Of a stretch of 64,000 nt of DNA, positions 33,975-44,780 are shown in pieces. The notes under the pieces were generated by a model that saw nothing but the letters and a program-made list of their open reading frames with translations, ran no database searches and had not been told where the DNA came from. The stretch comes from Selaginella moellendorffii (lineage: Eukaryota; Streptophyta; Lycopodiopsida; Selaginellales; Selaginellaceae), in contig NW_003314278.1 of NCBI RefSeq assembly GCF_000143415.4, forward strand, positions 1,503,543-1,567,542. Direction: 5' to 3'. The stretch's first letter is position 1; each line of letters begins with the position of its first letter. Both the position numbers and the translations under genes were made by a program.

Positions 33975-36946
33975 ATGGGGGAGGATCGTGAACAGGGGAA
34001 AGCGGCTGGGGTCGCGGATAAAGGAGACGGGACACCGACATTTGGGATGCAAGAATTCTCAGGGGAGGAAACCCTAGGATCGGCAGCAATGGGCGATCGA
34101 GGAGCTGAATCCGAGGCGCGCGGCGGCGATAGCAGCAGCGGTAGCAGCGGCGACGGCGCGAGGATGGATCAGGTTTTCCATTGGCTGCTCCATTGGCCTT
34201 TCATTCTCCACGCCGCATTGGTCCTCGTTGTGGTGTGGATTCTTTCGCTCCTGGGGATAAATCACGCGATCGTCCCTGTCGTTGGCTTCATCTTTCTCTT
34301 TCACGTAAGTGGCTGGCTGGTCGCTCTTGGAAATTTTTTTTTTCTAAGATAGAATTTTGGATTTCTAGATTGAGAGACGCCATCGCGAGAAGTGGCTCCG
34401 GCGGATTCGCCACGAGGAGCGAAAGCACGCGTTTCAAAAACAGGTATGTGCTGATTGATTGGTCGATCCAGTGTTGTCGGATTGGAGCTCAGCAGCGTGC
34501 TGCAGTTGTTATCAGACTTTGAGAGTGTCCGGTGGCTCAACGAGACTCTCGCAAGAGCATGGCCAGTTTTCCTGGAGAAGTTTGCGTCTCAGGATTTTCT
34601 AGCTCCACTCATGCCGTTTTTCCTGGCCAAGTACAAGCCCTGGACAGTGGTATGTATGTTCTTCGTTTGGTGTTGAATTTTTTCGGAGGAGGTCACGTTT
34701 TTCTCCACTCTACTGGCAGCAAGATGGTGTACTGCAAAGCTTTGCTCTGGGAAGAAATCCACCCATGTTTGCGGGCATGCGAGCTCTGGATCCTTCTGGG
34801 ACGGATGACGACGTGGTAATGTTTCTTGCGAGTTTTTAAACTTCGTTCTCCTAAACTTTCATGTATTTCTTTCAGGTCTTTGAAACTACTATGGAATTTG
34901 TGGCAGCTGATGATATGAGCGCGGTGCTCTCTGTTCAGCTGAGAAAGCGCCTTGGAGGGCTCTGGACAAAGTTACATATCTCGAAGCTACATATTGAAGG
35001 AAAGGTATTTGTCTGGTGCTTTTGGCTGAATGTTTGTAGAAAACTTTTGTTTTGTTTTGAGAAGGTTCGTCTTGGAGTGAGGTTTCATGGGGGATGGCCA
35101 TTTGTTAGTCGTCTCCGGATCAGCTTCGAGAGTGCGCCTTACGTCCAGATCGAAGCACGGCCGCTCTCGACGTATGGGATGGACATGGCTGAGCTTCCTG
35201 GAATCGCAAGCTGGCTGGTAGATAATCTGTCACTCTTTTGTTTTGTTTGTGATAAGCTTTTTGCTTTTCTCTTTGTTCTGAATAGGACACGATGCTGATG
35301 GATGCGCTAGAGGACTCGGTCGTGAAGGTTAGAAGGTTATGCACGATTTTGATTTTGATGATCATTGATTTTTATAGCCAAACATGCTGGTGATAAATGT
35401 CGAAAAGATTGCAAATAGTTGGGCGACATCCGAGTACGCAACTCTTCCAAGTGGTAATTACCTCATTCAAGCCGTGTGATAGGCTTATGATCGGCTTGTT
35501 TGCAGCGGAGTCCGCGCCTCCGGTTGCTGTTGCTGTAGTTGAAATCCTTGAAGCAACACAATTAAAACCGGCTGATGTCAATGGTAAGCTAATATTCATG
35601 GATTTTATTTCTGAACCTTTTCTTTGCTTTTTGCTTTTCGTTCAGGATTGGCGGATCCTTTCGTGAAAGGAGTACTGAACACTAATCGTTTTAAAACGTC
35701 AATAAAGTGGAAGACTCTCAATCCCAAGTGGAGAGAAGTATTTCGTTTGCCCATAAGAAGCTGGGAGATCCAAAACCGTATGATGTTTCACGTGAGGGAC
35801 AAAGATCTCTTTCGGGACGACAATCTCGGGTTTGTGCACTTCTAGTTTGGGATTATGAGACGCTTGTGATTGATGGCGCTACTTTATGAACAGGTATTGC
35901 GACGTGTTACTGGCGAAGTTTAGAGGCGGCGATCGGCATGAAGTTTGCTTGCCCCTTAAAGGCGTAAAAACTGGCCGCATCACTTTCGCAATTACGGTTG
36001 AGGAAGCACCCGATTGTCAACTCGAAGTGGTAAATTTTGTGGTGATGACGATGATAGTGGTGGTTTTATTCATGATGTTGATACCTTGCTGCAGGAGGTA
36101 TCGCCTAGTACAAGGCTGACTACAGATGGAGATGAATCTTTACCTGATTCACTTGGCTTGGATCATTACGAAATCATTGACACTGGCGTGAGTGCCTCGG
36201 GAATATTTTCTATAATGAGGCCCGGAAAGGCAGTGCAAAAGAAGTGGCGTGGTAGAAAAGGAAGGAAGCTCGATGAAGATGTTGAGTTGCCAGACAATAC
36301 TCTCTTCAGTGGCAGCCTCGAGCGAGAGTCCGAATCTAGTGACAGCGAGGGTGACAAATCCGGCCAACCCGGGGGGAAGGCGAGGTTCTGGAAGTGGAGC
36401 CACCGTGGACCCCGAGATAAAAAGCTCGTATCCGGAGAGCTGGTTAGCATCAGCGAGAAAGGAGGACAGATGAAGCTGCGAACAGTTATCGACACGGACT
36501 CTGCTGTGACTTCTCCAGCTCCAGCTCCGGAAGATTCGACGCCAGCATTGTCTTTACCAGATAAGGCCGCTGCTAAACCAAGCGACGTGAGAACCGACTT
36601 GACTCCCATCTCTTCTGGCGTCCAAACTGGCACCAACAGTCAGGTTCCAACACCAAAGCTGGCAGAGGATTCAATGCGAGCCAGTGACGGGCTGGACGAC
36701 GCTGAATCGCAGGAGGTCTCCCCCGGCCGGCGATCAATGAGAATAAGGGACAGGGCCAGGGGTGTGGTGAAGCAGGCCGAGAGGACAGCGTCCCATATCG
36801 GGCACTCGTTGTTTGGTCGCAGAAGCGGGAAAGATCTCGTCGCAACTCCCCGGTCAGACAACGCAGAGCCGGAGCAGCAGCAGGGGGTTTGCTCGCCAGA
36901 AAGATCCAGCGCAACTACTCCTACCTCTGATCAACACAGCAACTGA
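33975..36946 (+). CDS. NTMC2T6: SMP and C2 domain membrane-contact protein, NTMC2 type 6
   Basis: Twelve exons, 764 residues: 33975-34304, 34369-34443, 34506-34649, 34720-34815, 34876-35004, 35065-35217, 35286-35327, 35378-35453, 35506-35583, 35646-35829, 35894-36029, 36095-36946. Order: acidic/Ser-rich N-terminus, a hairpin membrane segment at about 61-100 (WPFILHAALVLVVVWIL), SMP domain at about 135-335 (VRWLNETLARAWPVFLE, RPWTV-like KPWTV, FVAADDMSAVLSVQLRKRLG, LPGIASWL, PNMLVINVEKI), C2 domain at about 345-470 (LKPADVNGLADPFVKG, WKTLNPKW, RDKDLFRDDNLG, with the Asp residues that bind Ca2+), then a long Ser-rich basic tail. SMP proteins tether ER to other membranes and move lipids. Start is uncertain; the ATGs at 34026 to 34164 are alternatives, and the PPR stop is only 150 bp upstream. 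Confidence 0.9.
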
Positions 36947-37071
36947 GGATGGATGGATAGCTACGTACGAGAGCGTTATCAGCTAGTTATGATCCGGACG
37001 AGTGCTCCTATACTGGATCGAGACGGCAGGACCAGCAAGACCAGCAAGACCAGCAAAGGTTGGATTTTTAT

Positions 37072-38133
37072 TCACTTCGGGTGGCCGAACCGAGCAGGAA
37101 CAACCAGCGGCTGCGGAGACGAAGTCGAGGACGAGGAGACCAGCCTCAAGGAGCTGATGAGGGGCCGGAGCTGCGCGACCTCGTCGTCCGACTTGAGCAG
37201 GAAAGGGTGGTGGAGCAGCCTGGCGGCGGACGGGCGCTGCGAGGAATTCTTCTGGAGGCAGCTCCGGATGAAGCTCTTGAACTCCGGCGACGCGTCCGGG
37301 GGTGGCGAGGGAGGATCCCCGAGGCAAATCGCCCAGACGAGCGTCGGCCAGTCGGGCTTCTGGCCGGGGGCGACGCAGGGGAAGTAGCCAATGGCGCACT
37401 CGAGCAGCGTGAGGCCGAGGCTCCAGATATCCGCGGAGGAGTCGTAGTGGCCGCCGTGACCATCCGGGTCGAATCTCTCGGGGCTCATGTAGGCGCAGGT
37501 TCCAACGAAGGAGTTGCACTGGGCGAGAGTGTGCGCGAGCTGGGTGCTCACTCCAAAGTCCGCGATCTTCACCTCGTTCTTCCGGTTGAGCAGCAGATTG
37601 GAGGGCTTGATGTCGCGGTGGACGATCTTGTTGGCGTGGAGGTACATGAGACCCTTGAGCGCCTGGCGCGTCACTCTCGCCAGGAACCTCTCGTCGATGG
37701 TCTTGCGGGCGGCCAGGACGTTGGCGAGCGTACCTCCGTCCATGAACTCGAGCACCAGCGAGATCTCGCCGCCGCGCTCGAAGACGCCGTAGCACTGGAC
37801 CACGTAGGGGGATCTGGCGGAGAAGCGGCGCGTGATCTCGATCTCGCGGACGATGAGCTTGCGCACCGCCGGGTCGTGCTTCTCCTGGATGATCTTGAGC
37901 GCGTAGAGGGTGCCGGTGATGCGGTGGCGCGCCTTGTAGACCTTGCCGCCGCTGCCATGGCCGAGGATCTCCAGGCGCTCCAGATCCTCGAGGAGGACGT
38001 CCCTGCTGGTGGCGCTGCCGAGAGGATTGGATTGCTGCGGCAGTGGGAGTGGGAGTGGAGGCTTGGCGAAGCCGGCGTCGCGCGCTGGGATGGGGAGCTT
38101 GAGACTTGGGCGGAGGCTCTTCTTCACCGGCAT
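37072..38133 (-). CDS. MAP kinase kinase, group D (MKK7/9-like)
   Basis: Intronless, 353 residues. The N-terminus has a basic-hydrophobic MAPK docking motif (KKSLRPSLKLPIP). The kinase domain spans about 54-320: LGHGSGGKVYKARH glycine loop, YALKI with the ATP-binding Lys, IVHRDIKPSNLLL catalytic loop, IADFGVS, and activation segment T-x5-S (HTLAQCNSF) then VGTCAYMSPERFD. MDGGTLANVL and DWPTLVWAICLGDPP resemble Arabidopsis MKK7/MKK9 rather than MKK4/5, and single-exon structure fits groups C/D. It would phosphorylate the TxY loop of a MAP kinase. Start is MPVKK; the frame is open upstream through a CT-rich 5' UTR, which is not likely to be translated. Convergent with NTMC2T6 (125 bp between stops). 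Confidence 0.93.
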   Translation of the reverse strand: MPVKKSLRPSLKLPIPARDAGFAKPPLPLPLPQQSNPLGSATSRDVLLEDLERLEILGHGSGGKVYKARHRITGTLYALKIIQEKHDPAVRKLIVREIEITRRFSARSPYVVQCYGVFERGGEISLVLEFMDGGTLANVLAARKTIDERFLARVTRQALKGLMYLHANKIVHRDIKPSNLLLNRKNEVKIADFGVSTQLAHTLAQCNSFVGTCAYMSPERFDPDGHGGHYDSSADIWSLGLTLLECAIGYFPCVAPGQKPDWPTLVWAICLGDPPSPPPDASPEFKSFIRSCLQKNSSQRPSAARLLHHPFLLKSDDEVAQLRPLISSLRLVSSSSTSSPQPLVVPARFGHPK

Positions 38134-38229
38134 GGTAGGCGCGACTCGCGAGAGAGGAAGTGAGGGGAAATCTATGAGATCATTGCTCCTCCTCGCGGAA
38201 TTGGAAGAGTAATTGGGGAGGAAGATTGG

Positions 38230-38239
38230 AGCTGCGAGC

Positions 38240-38278
<39 letters not shown>

Positions 38279-38282
38279 AGAA
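38230..38282. repeat. GA/CT microsatellite in MAPKK 5' UTR/promoter
   Basis: Nearly pure GA run of about 45 bp between the divergent MAPKK and methyltransferase genes. GA/CT tracts also occur in front of the FLZ and PIP genes. Confidence 0.8.
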
Positions 38283-38377
38283 GTCTTTCTTCCTGGAAGG
38301 AATGGAGATCCCTCTTCGTTGTTCTTGCCTCGTCCACGTCAGCCGAACCCCACCTAAATGCGATAAAAACTCCGCGG

Positions 38378-38444
38378 TTTAGGGTTAGGGCTGGCCATTT
38401 TAAATTGGGGAATATTCTCTAAACGTGGCGGCATTTTAGGGTTT
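38378..38444. promoter_or_regulatory. Two telo-box-like motifs before methyltransferase ATG
   Basis: TTTAGGGTTAGGG at 38378-38390 and TTTTAGGGTTT at 38434-38444, the latter directly abutting the ATG at 38445. The motif (complement AAACCCTAA) is typical of plant translation-related promoters. Confidence 0.45.
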
Positions 38445-39406
38445 ATGGCGGGGGAGGAGGACGATTCTCCTCCGGCGCTCAGCGTCCACGCGCTGGAGGC
38501 TTTGCGGGATTTCATGCGGGAGAGGGATTGCGGCGGTGCTGGCGACGGCGGCGAGGGTAGCGTTGGCGAGGATTGGGGCTTGAGCCAGTTCTGGTACGAT
38601 GATTTTACCGCTCGGATCGTGGCCGAGGAGGTCGTTAGGGTGATTGGCGATGCGCCAGAGCGCTCGGTAGCGTGCATCGCATGCCCGTCGCTCTATACGA
38701 TGCTCAAGGTACGAAGTTCGAGGAGATTGAAACGCTCTGTTTGTTTTTATCCTTCTTGTTCTTTTGTTCTCTTTTGTGTTTTTCTACGCTCAGCTGTGCT
38801 GGATCGATGTGCGCAGAAGATCTATCCAGGCATTAGAGCGCATCTCTTCGAATACGATCGTCGTTTCGCTCGTCATGGCAGTGACTTCACTTACTATGAC
38901 TACAACCATCCAGAGGATTTGCCTGGACATTTCGAGCACCGTTTCTACGTCGTCGCTGCTGATCCTCCCTACCTTGTAAGAAAAAGCGAGAGAGAGAGAA
39001 AAAGAGAAAGAGAAATGGATGGAGCTAGAGTGACCATCACCTCAACGTTGTTGCTCTTTAACCTTTTTCTTTTGCAGAGCGAGGAGTGCCTTGAGAAGAC
39101 CACCCGGGCAGTGCAGTTCCTGTCCGAGGACCATCAGAAAAGTCCAGTCCTCTTGTTGACAGGTTTGATGCAAGCTTCGTCACCCCCATGAGATGGGACT
39201 TTTGCTTTTCGTGTTCTCGCGTCCTGGGCTCATTCGGTGTATTTGGGTGCTCAGGATCTGTGCAGCAAGAACGGGCTTTCTCCCTCCTGGGAGTACAGCC
39301 GTGCGGCTTCAGGCCGGCTCACAAGCACAAGCTCGGGAACGAGTTTAAGCTCTACACGAACTACGACCCCGGGGAAAATGTAGGAGGCTGGGAGCTTAAA
39401 GAGTGA
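38445..39406 (+). CDS. eEF1A lysine methyltransferase 1-like (N6AMT2 family)
   Basis: Four exons (38445-38708, 38817-38975, 39078-39162, 39255-39406) give 219 residues. It belongs to the family once annotated as N6-adenine methyltransferase 2, now known in yeast and human to methylate a lysine of elongation factor eEF1A. Visible: LSQFWYDDFTARIVAEEV near residue 49, VACIACPSLY, FEYDRRFARHGSDFTYYDYNHPEDLP, the catalytic ADPPYL at about 137-142 split from SEECLEKT by an intron, and FKLYTNYDP near the end. Length is close to human EEF1AKMT1 (214). Divergent from the MAPKK with 311 bp between ATGs. Confidence 0.92.
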
Positions 39407-39904
39407 CAGTATGGTATGTTGGCTCAACCGTGCTTGTGATCTCTTCCACTTTAACTTCGTCCGGCTCTGTCGTTCTTCAGGCACTTTGTTTTCGTGGCCC
39501 CTGTCCAATCACTGGTGACGTTCTCGGGCCTGGGACAGCAAAGGATAAGGTGCTCCGTGTGAGTCTTTTGAGCTGGTTTCGTTCTCTACAATGATCGGCT
39601 GCACTGCTTTGCAGCGTCATCCCCTCGTTCTACGTCAGCAAGGTCCAAGCCCCGAATCGTTTGACAAAGTGCTGGGGTAGTCCTCTCTACTAGTGCTCTG
39701 GCAGCTGAGCAACGCCACGAAAGAAGTTCCAGGTGCCTGAAGAGACGTGACTTTCTCGTCGCTTCCAAGAGTCAAGATTTTACTCTGTGGACGGAGGAGT
39801 CTGCTCCAAGCTCGTGAAGGAGGTCAGGACATCTTATCCTTGGTTGAAAGCCCGAGCATCTGAACATCTTCTCGTACCAATGCCAGGACTTTTAAGAGCG
39901 TCTG
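39407..39904. other. Intergenic, no supported gene
   Basis: 3' flank of the methyltransferase. One or two exon-like pieces (around 39480-39560 and 39614-39665) with splice-like borders match nothing recognised. Confidence 0.4.
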
Positions 39905-41526
39905 TCATGCCATGATCTCCAGATGCCGCTGCTGCCGCTCCTTGATCGCTAGCATGTTAGAGAGCAGGACGTACGTCCCGGCCTTCTTCTGGTTGAGCTC
40001 AAGCACCTCACTGGCGGCTTTCTCTCCGCGGGACAAATCCCCGTGAGTCGAGCAGCCACCCAGGAGCGTCTTCCAGGTGATATGATCCGGAAGAACTGGC
40101 ATGCTCTGGATGAGATCCTCGGCCTCTCGCAGCTGCCCGGACCGAGCTAAAACATCCACCATGCACTTGTAGTGCTCCAGCGCCGGCTCCATCCCTCGAT
40201 CATAACTCATGGACCAGAAGTTCTCGAGGCTCTCTCGGACCTTCCCACCTCGGCTACACGCGGCCAGGATGGCGGACAGAGCAAACTCGTCGGGGTCCTG
40301 GCCGTCGAGCTCCATAGCCCGGAAGAGATTCACGGCCTTGTCGATATGCCCGACTTGGGCATACCCGGCTATCAGCGCTGTCCAGCCGATCACGTTGGGC
40401 GATTGGGGGCTCTCATCAAACACCGCCTGGGCTTCTTGGAGCTGCCCGTTCTCGGCGTACGCCACCACCATCGTCGTGGAGCATTTGTCATCGCGGTCCC
40501 GAACCGGGATGGTGGGAAGACTTCCGTGGCTTGCAGCATTTGGCCTTGCTTGGCATAGGCCTGTACCATGGCCGTCTTGGCAACCACGTCCTTCTCGGGC
40601 ATAGCGTCGAAGACCACCTTGGCCTGGTCGAGTTCCTTTGCGTGTGCATGGGCCAGGACGAGGAGGCTATACGAGACGACGTTGTGCTCTGGGAGTGTGT
40701 CGAAAAGGTGGCGGGCCTCGGCTCGGTTCCCCGACTCCACAAGGGCTTGGATGAGGCAGTTCCAGGAGACGAGATCTGTGCGTGGAAGCCGCTGGAACAT
40801 CTCGCGAGCTTCTTCAAGGTGCCGCCTCTCGGCAAATGCGAGGAGTAGGACGTTCCAGCACATGAGATCTCGCTCCGGCATTTGATCGAAGAACGATTTC
40901 GCGTGTTCGATGTTTCTCGCTAGTGCAAATGCCTTCACCATCACAGTCCAGGAGAAGAAGTTCCGCTGCGGCATTTGATTGAAGAACTCGCAGGCGGCGT
41001 CAAGATGCCCGCACCGGGTATGTGCTTGAAGCAGCGCAGTCCAGCACACGACGTCTCTCAGCCGCATCAACTCGAAAACTCTCCTGGAGTTTTGGAAGTC
41101 TCCCATCTGAGTGGAAGCCACTAACATTGCCGTCGAAGCTATGACGCTGTGATACGCCATCCTCTCAAACGAGGCTTTCGCCAACTTAGAATGCCCGCTC
41201 TTGGTAAATGCTTGAACCAGCGAGATCCAGCAAGAAGAACTCCTTTCCGGCATCGAATCGAACATCTTCTTCGCCTCTCGCGCATACCCATTGAGCGCAT
41301 ACGATTGAAACAGACACTTCCTGGCGCTGGGCTCCGGCTCTGGAATCCGATCAAACACCGCGCGGGCATCCTCCACACACCGACATTTTCCATACGCGTC
41401 GATCAAAGGGCCCAAGATCCTGGAGTCGCTCGCAAAGGGGCTCGCGCGGAGATGGGAATCGATGGCTTTGAGCTTGCGGAGATCGCTACCGCACGACTTG
41501 ATCCTTGTGACCCATTCCCACCACAT
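39905..41526 (-). pseudogene. PPR gene with a frameshift, E-type
   Basis: Reading from 41526 (MWWEWVTRIKSCGSDLRKLK) about 335 residues of PPR repeats are in one frame to about 40515; the continuation from about 40513 to 39905 is in another frame (TIPVRDRDDKCSTTMVVAYAENGQLQEA...). The join fits a single missing base (or two extra) near 40510-40520, within repeat sequence QATEVF|.TIPVRD. Both halves are otherwise intact, and the second ends with a normal E motif (ITWKTLLGGCS, LNQKKAGTYVLLSNML). So it is either a recent pseudogene or an assembly error in a working gene of about 540 residues. Repeats are mostly of the P/S style DLVSWNCLIQALVESG. No DYW domain. Divergent from the EMB8-like gene. 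Confidence 0.8.
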
Positions 41527-41539
41527 GTAATGCTAGGAT

Positions 41540-41685
41540 ATATGCCGCGCGTCACACCCTATATGTGCCGCGCGTCGCGAATACATACCGCCCGGCTCGG
41601 TCGATCGTCCGAGAAAATTGCCGCGCGTCACCGACTAACTACCGTGCGGCTCGATGGCGGCCGGGATAAATGCCGCGCGGTACGT
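41540..41685. repeat. GCCGCGCGTC repeat cluster in divergent promoter
   Basis: TGCCGCGCGTC occurs at 41543, 41566 and 41619, with a variant (TGCCGCGCGGT) at 41671. A second motif, TACCGnnCGGCTCG, lies between at 41586 and 41640. This lies between the divergent PPR gene (ATG 41526) and the EMB8-like gene (ATG 41731). Confidence 0.65.
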
Positions 41686-41730
41686 TCGTTTTGGTTGATG
41701 CCAGGCGTGCTAGCACTAGGGGAAGGAAGG

Positions 41731-43832
41731 ATGGAGGCATATTCGCGGGGATTCGCTTCTCTGGCGTGTTCTTCGCTGCCCAGGAATCTAAGCAGCGCTA
41801 GGGCTCCACCATTCCATTCCTCCGCGGATTCCTTCCTTCGCTCCCGGATTTCGTTCGTTCTTTTCTCGCGGGGGCGCCGCGGGGGCGTAGGGCGGCAGCC
41901 ATTGCGGACGCTGTTCATGGCGCCCAGGGACGATCTGGAGATTGTTTCCGGGGATGGGGAGCTGCGCAGCGAGATCCTCCACAACATGCCCACGGTGAAG
42001 AGGCGCAAGTACCGCGCGTTCCCGGTGATTGGCAGCAACCGGCATGTGGAGACCGTCTTCGCGGCATTCTACCGCCATCGGCCCAAGATGAGGTTCCGGA
42101 GGGAGTGCTTGCGGATGATCGATGGCGGCACTGTGGCGCTGGACTGGCCGGTCATGGGCGAGGATCGCGACGCCGCCAAGTGGAGAGAAAAGCTTCCATC
42201 CGATGCTCCAGTTCTCATCTTCCTGGTAAGAACACTTCTCTCTCGTAGAGTTATAGTTTTTTCCTTCTTTTCTTGCATGCTTTGCATGGTTGGAGCTCTT
42301 TCTTTTCCATCGTTCTCGAGGAAGAGTTCTTCGTTGTTTCTTCGAGAACGACGTCGAGCTTGCCAAGTAGTTTTTCTCGTTGTTTCTTCGAGAGCCACGT
42401 AGTTCTTCGTTCTTTCTAGAGCTTGCCAAGTAGTTTTTCTCGTTCTTCGTGTTCTCGATAAGAGTTCTTCGAGAGCTTGCCAAGTACTTCTTCGTGTTCT
42501 CGATAAGAGTTCTTCGTTGTTTCTTCGAGAATCACGTAGTTCCTCGTTAGTTTTTTCCTTGGAGTTCTATGTTTTTTCTTCAAGAGTTTGCTACGTATTT
42601 CTTCGTGTTCTCACGGACTTCTTTGCTCTCCTCAGCCAGGACTAACTGGAGGAAGCCATGACTCGTACGTGAAATACTTGGTTTCAAGAGTTCGAAACAT
42701 TGGATGGCACACGGTGGTATTCAACAGCCGTGGCTGTAGTGACAGTCCAGTTACGTCTCCAAAGGTACCAAAGAGGAACGAAATGCCTTTGTGGTTATTT
42801 GATTCTTCTTCTCTTTCGTTCGTAGTTCTACTCAGCTTCTTTCACAGAAGATTTGAGACAAGTCGTGAGATTTGTGGCGTATCGTTTCCCCGAGTCGAGG
42901 ATCTACGCGGTCGGATGGTCGCTGGGGGCCAACATTTTAGTGCGTTATCTCGGCCAGGTTCGTGTCGTCAAGCACAAACTTTCCGACTTGGTTTGTAATT
43001 GGCAGGAGGGAGAAAATTGTATACTCAGTGGCGCAGTGTCCCTGTGCAATCCTTTTGATCTTGTGGTTGCAGACGAGGATTTTCGCAAAGGTTTCAACAA
43101 CATCTACGACAAGAGCCTTGCAACGAGCCTTCGGACAATCTTTAGAAAGTAAAGTCACAACGTTGAGTTTCCTTCGTCGTTGTCTGTAATTCGCACTGCA
43201 GGCACGCGGCCTTGTTTGAAGAGATCGGTGGTGAATACAACATTCCTCTGGCGGCCAATGCAAAAACCGTGAGACAGTTTGACGAAGGATTAACTCGAGG
43301 TAACGAGTACTTAATAAAACCTTGAACTTACACTGTGTGTTTTGGCTTTCGTAGTTTCGTTCGGCTACAGGTCAGTGGATGAATACTATGCCGATGCCAG
43401 CAGCTCGAAATCTATCGAGCACGTCAAAGTCCCATTGTTTTGCATCCAGGTCTTGTTCCTTTCATTTTTGTTTCTAGACAATCTCGTAAAACTCTTCCAT
43501 TCCAGGCTGCCAACGATCCTATTGCTCCAAACCGAGCCATTCCTCGTGCAGCAATCAAGGTACGAGCTTTACTCGTGGAAGGAAAGCAATGTTTTTCAAA
43601 CGAGTTCTTTGTCCAGGAGAATCGCAATTGTTTGCTCGTGGTGACACCGAAAGGAGGCCACCTTGGCTGGGTCGCAGGCCAAAACGCCCCGTTTGGAAAT
43701 CCATGGACAGACACTGTGGTGGTGGAGTATCTGGAAGCAGTCGAGTCGCTCTACAGGGATAGAAAATCAATCCAGAGGGAGCAAGTCTCGAGAAAAGAGG
43801 ACGATCACGTCGAGATCGCTTGCGCCACCTAG
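41731..43832 (+). CDS. EMB8-like alpha/beta hydrolase
   Basis: Eight exons, 453 residues: 41731-42225, 42636-42764, 42826-42957, 43006-43148, 43202-43299, 43355-43449, 43506-43559, 43617-43832. It belongs to the family of embryogenesis-associated EMB8, yeast YMR210w-type and human ABHD1/3 esterases, thought to hydrolyse lipid esters. Visible: PTVKRRKYRAFPVIGSNRHVETVFA entry block, PGLTGGSHDSYVKYLV, nucleophile elbow VGWSLGANI (Ser), FNSRGCSDSPVTSP, acid in AANDPIAP, and GGHLGW with the catalytic His. The N-terminal 65 residues, rich in Ser/Arg, could be a plastid transit peptide. An in-frame ATG at 41698 is also possible. The first intron (410 bp) is unusually long here and carries tandem repeats. 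Confidence 0.92.
42310..42610. repeat. Tandem repeat inside first intron of EMB8-like gene
   Basis: Blocks with gagcttgccaagtagttttt recur at about 42356, 42420 and 42475, joined by gttcttcgttgtttcttcgag elements. Unit is about 55-65 bp with imperfect copies. It accounts for most of the extra intron length. Confidence 0.7.
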
Positions 43833-43918
43833 AGCGACGCGGCTGCTCGTTCATAGCTATCGATCGGTGTGTACATAGAGACGATTCTTTCATTCATAAA
43901 GAAGAAAAGCGAGAGCTT

Positions 43919-44698
43919 TCACGCAAACCCGACGAGAGCGCTCGCGAATTCTTCCGGGAGCTCGATCTGGACGTCGATTCCACCGTCCTGGATGAAGCAA
44001 AGCTCTCCATTGCGAAGCTCTTTGGATGTTTTGATGGTAGCATCTTTGAGAAGCTCGTGGTCGCCACACATGCAAAGTGTCGGCTGCGTGATTCTGTCCA
44101 CCAAGCTCTCGACTTTGAGAAGAAGAGGGAGCTCCCGCGCCCTGGGATTGCTCTGGAGCATCTCCAGCAGCCTCGAAGCTCGAGCGTGCGGCGGCATTTT
44201 GTAGCTTGGCTTTCCCGGCACCTTGTTCCTGATCTTCCAGAACTTTATCACGGCTTTGAGATCCTCGTCCTCGAAGTCTGGAGCTTCCGGCACCAACTTC
44301 TTCACGCTCTCGTCTAGAATCGGGACCCCCCACAGTGCCAGCTTCTTCACACTCTCCGGGAAATCCACCGCAAGCTGCATCGCTATGGCTGCTCCAATGT
44401 GATGACCCACGACAATGCTTGGCTCCGAGAGAGTTAGCAAGGGAATCGCTTCAAAGACGTACCTCGTGATGGTCTCGAGGCTGACTTCGCAGTGGAAGGA
44501 CTCGCCATAGCCTGGTATGTCTATCGCCACTGCTTGGTATCCTCGACTTGCCAGCAATGGCATGACGGGCTCCCACATCTTTGACGAGCTTGGATGCTGG
44601 TGGAGAAGAAGAAAACTTCCCAGAGAATTCCCTTCCGGATCGGCGCGGCGATAGTGAATCTGGCCATCGCTCACGGAGACGTAGCCTTTTCGGATCAT
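43919..44698 (-). CDS. Alpha/beta-hydrolase fold protein with altered catalytic sites
   Basis: Intronless, 259 residues. The fold is clear: FLLLHQHPSSSKMWEPVMPLLA (oxyanion region, about 29-50), VAIDIPGYGES (58-67), IVVGHHIGAAIAMQLA (nucleophile elbow, about 94-109), LALWGVP, TLCMCGDHELL (acid strand, about 213). The elbow is G-H-H-x-G, with His where Ser, Asp or Cys normally sits. In the final strand the usual catalytic His before PEEF is replaced (GGIDVQIELPEEF). So normal serine-hydrolase chemistry seems lost, though other family members with similar elbows exist in databases as far as I know. Converges with the EMB8-like gene (86 bp between stops). Intronless structure next to intron-rich genes is notable. 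Confidence 0.88.
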   Translation of the reverse strand: MIRKGYVSVSDGQIHYRRADPEGNSLGSFLLLHQHPSSSKMWEPVMPLLASRGYQAVAIDIPGYGESFHCEVSLETITRYVFEAIPLLTLSEPSIVVGHHIGAAIAMQLAVDFPESVKKLALWGVPILDESVKKLVPEAPDFEDEDLKAVIKFWKIRNKVPGKPSYKMPPHARASRLLEMLQSNPRARELPLLLKVESLVDRITQPTLCMCGDHELLKDATIKTSKELRNGELCFIQDGGIDVQIELPEEFASALVGFA

Positions 44699-44780
44699 TT
44701 TCCACTGTGTAGTAGCCTAGAACAGTAGTCAACTCAAAAAACAAAAAGAAGAATGGGGTCACTATAACAAAACAACTTTG

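Noticed and set aside
37060-38163. 367-codon plus-strand frame
   Set aside because: Exact antisense of the MAPKK; long only because of GC-rich codon third positions.
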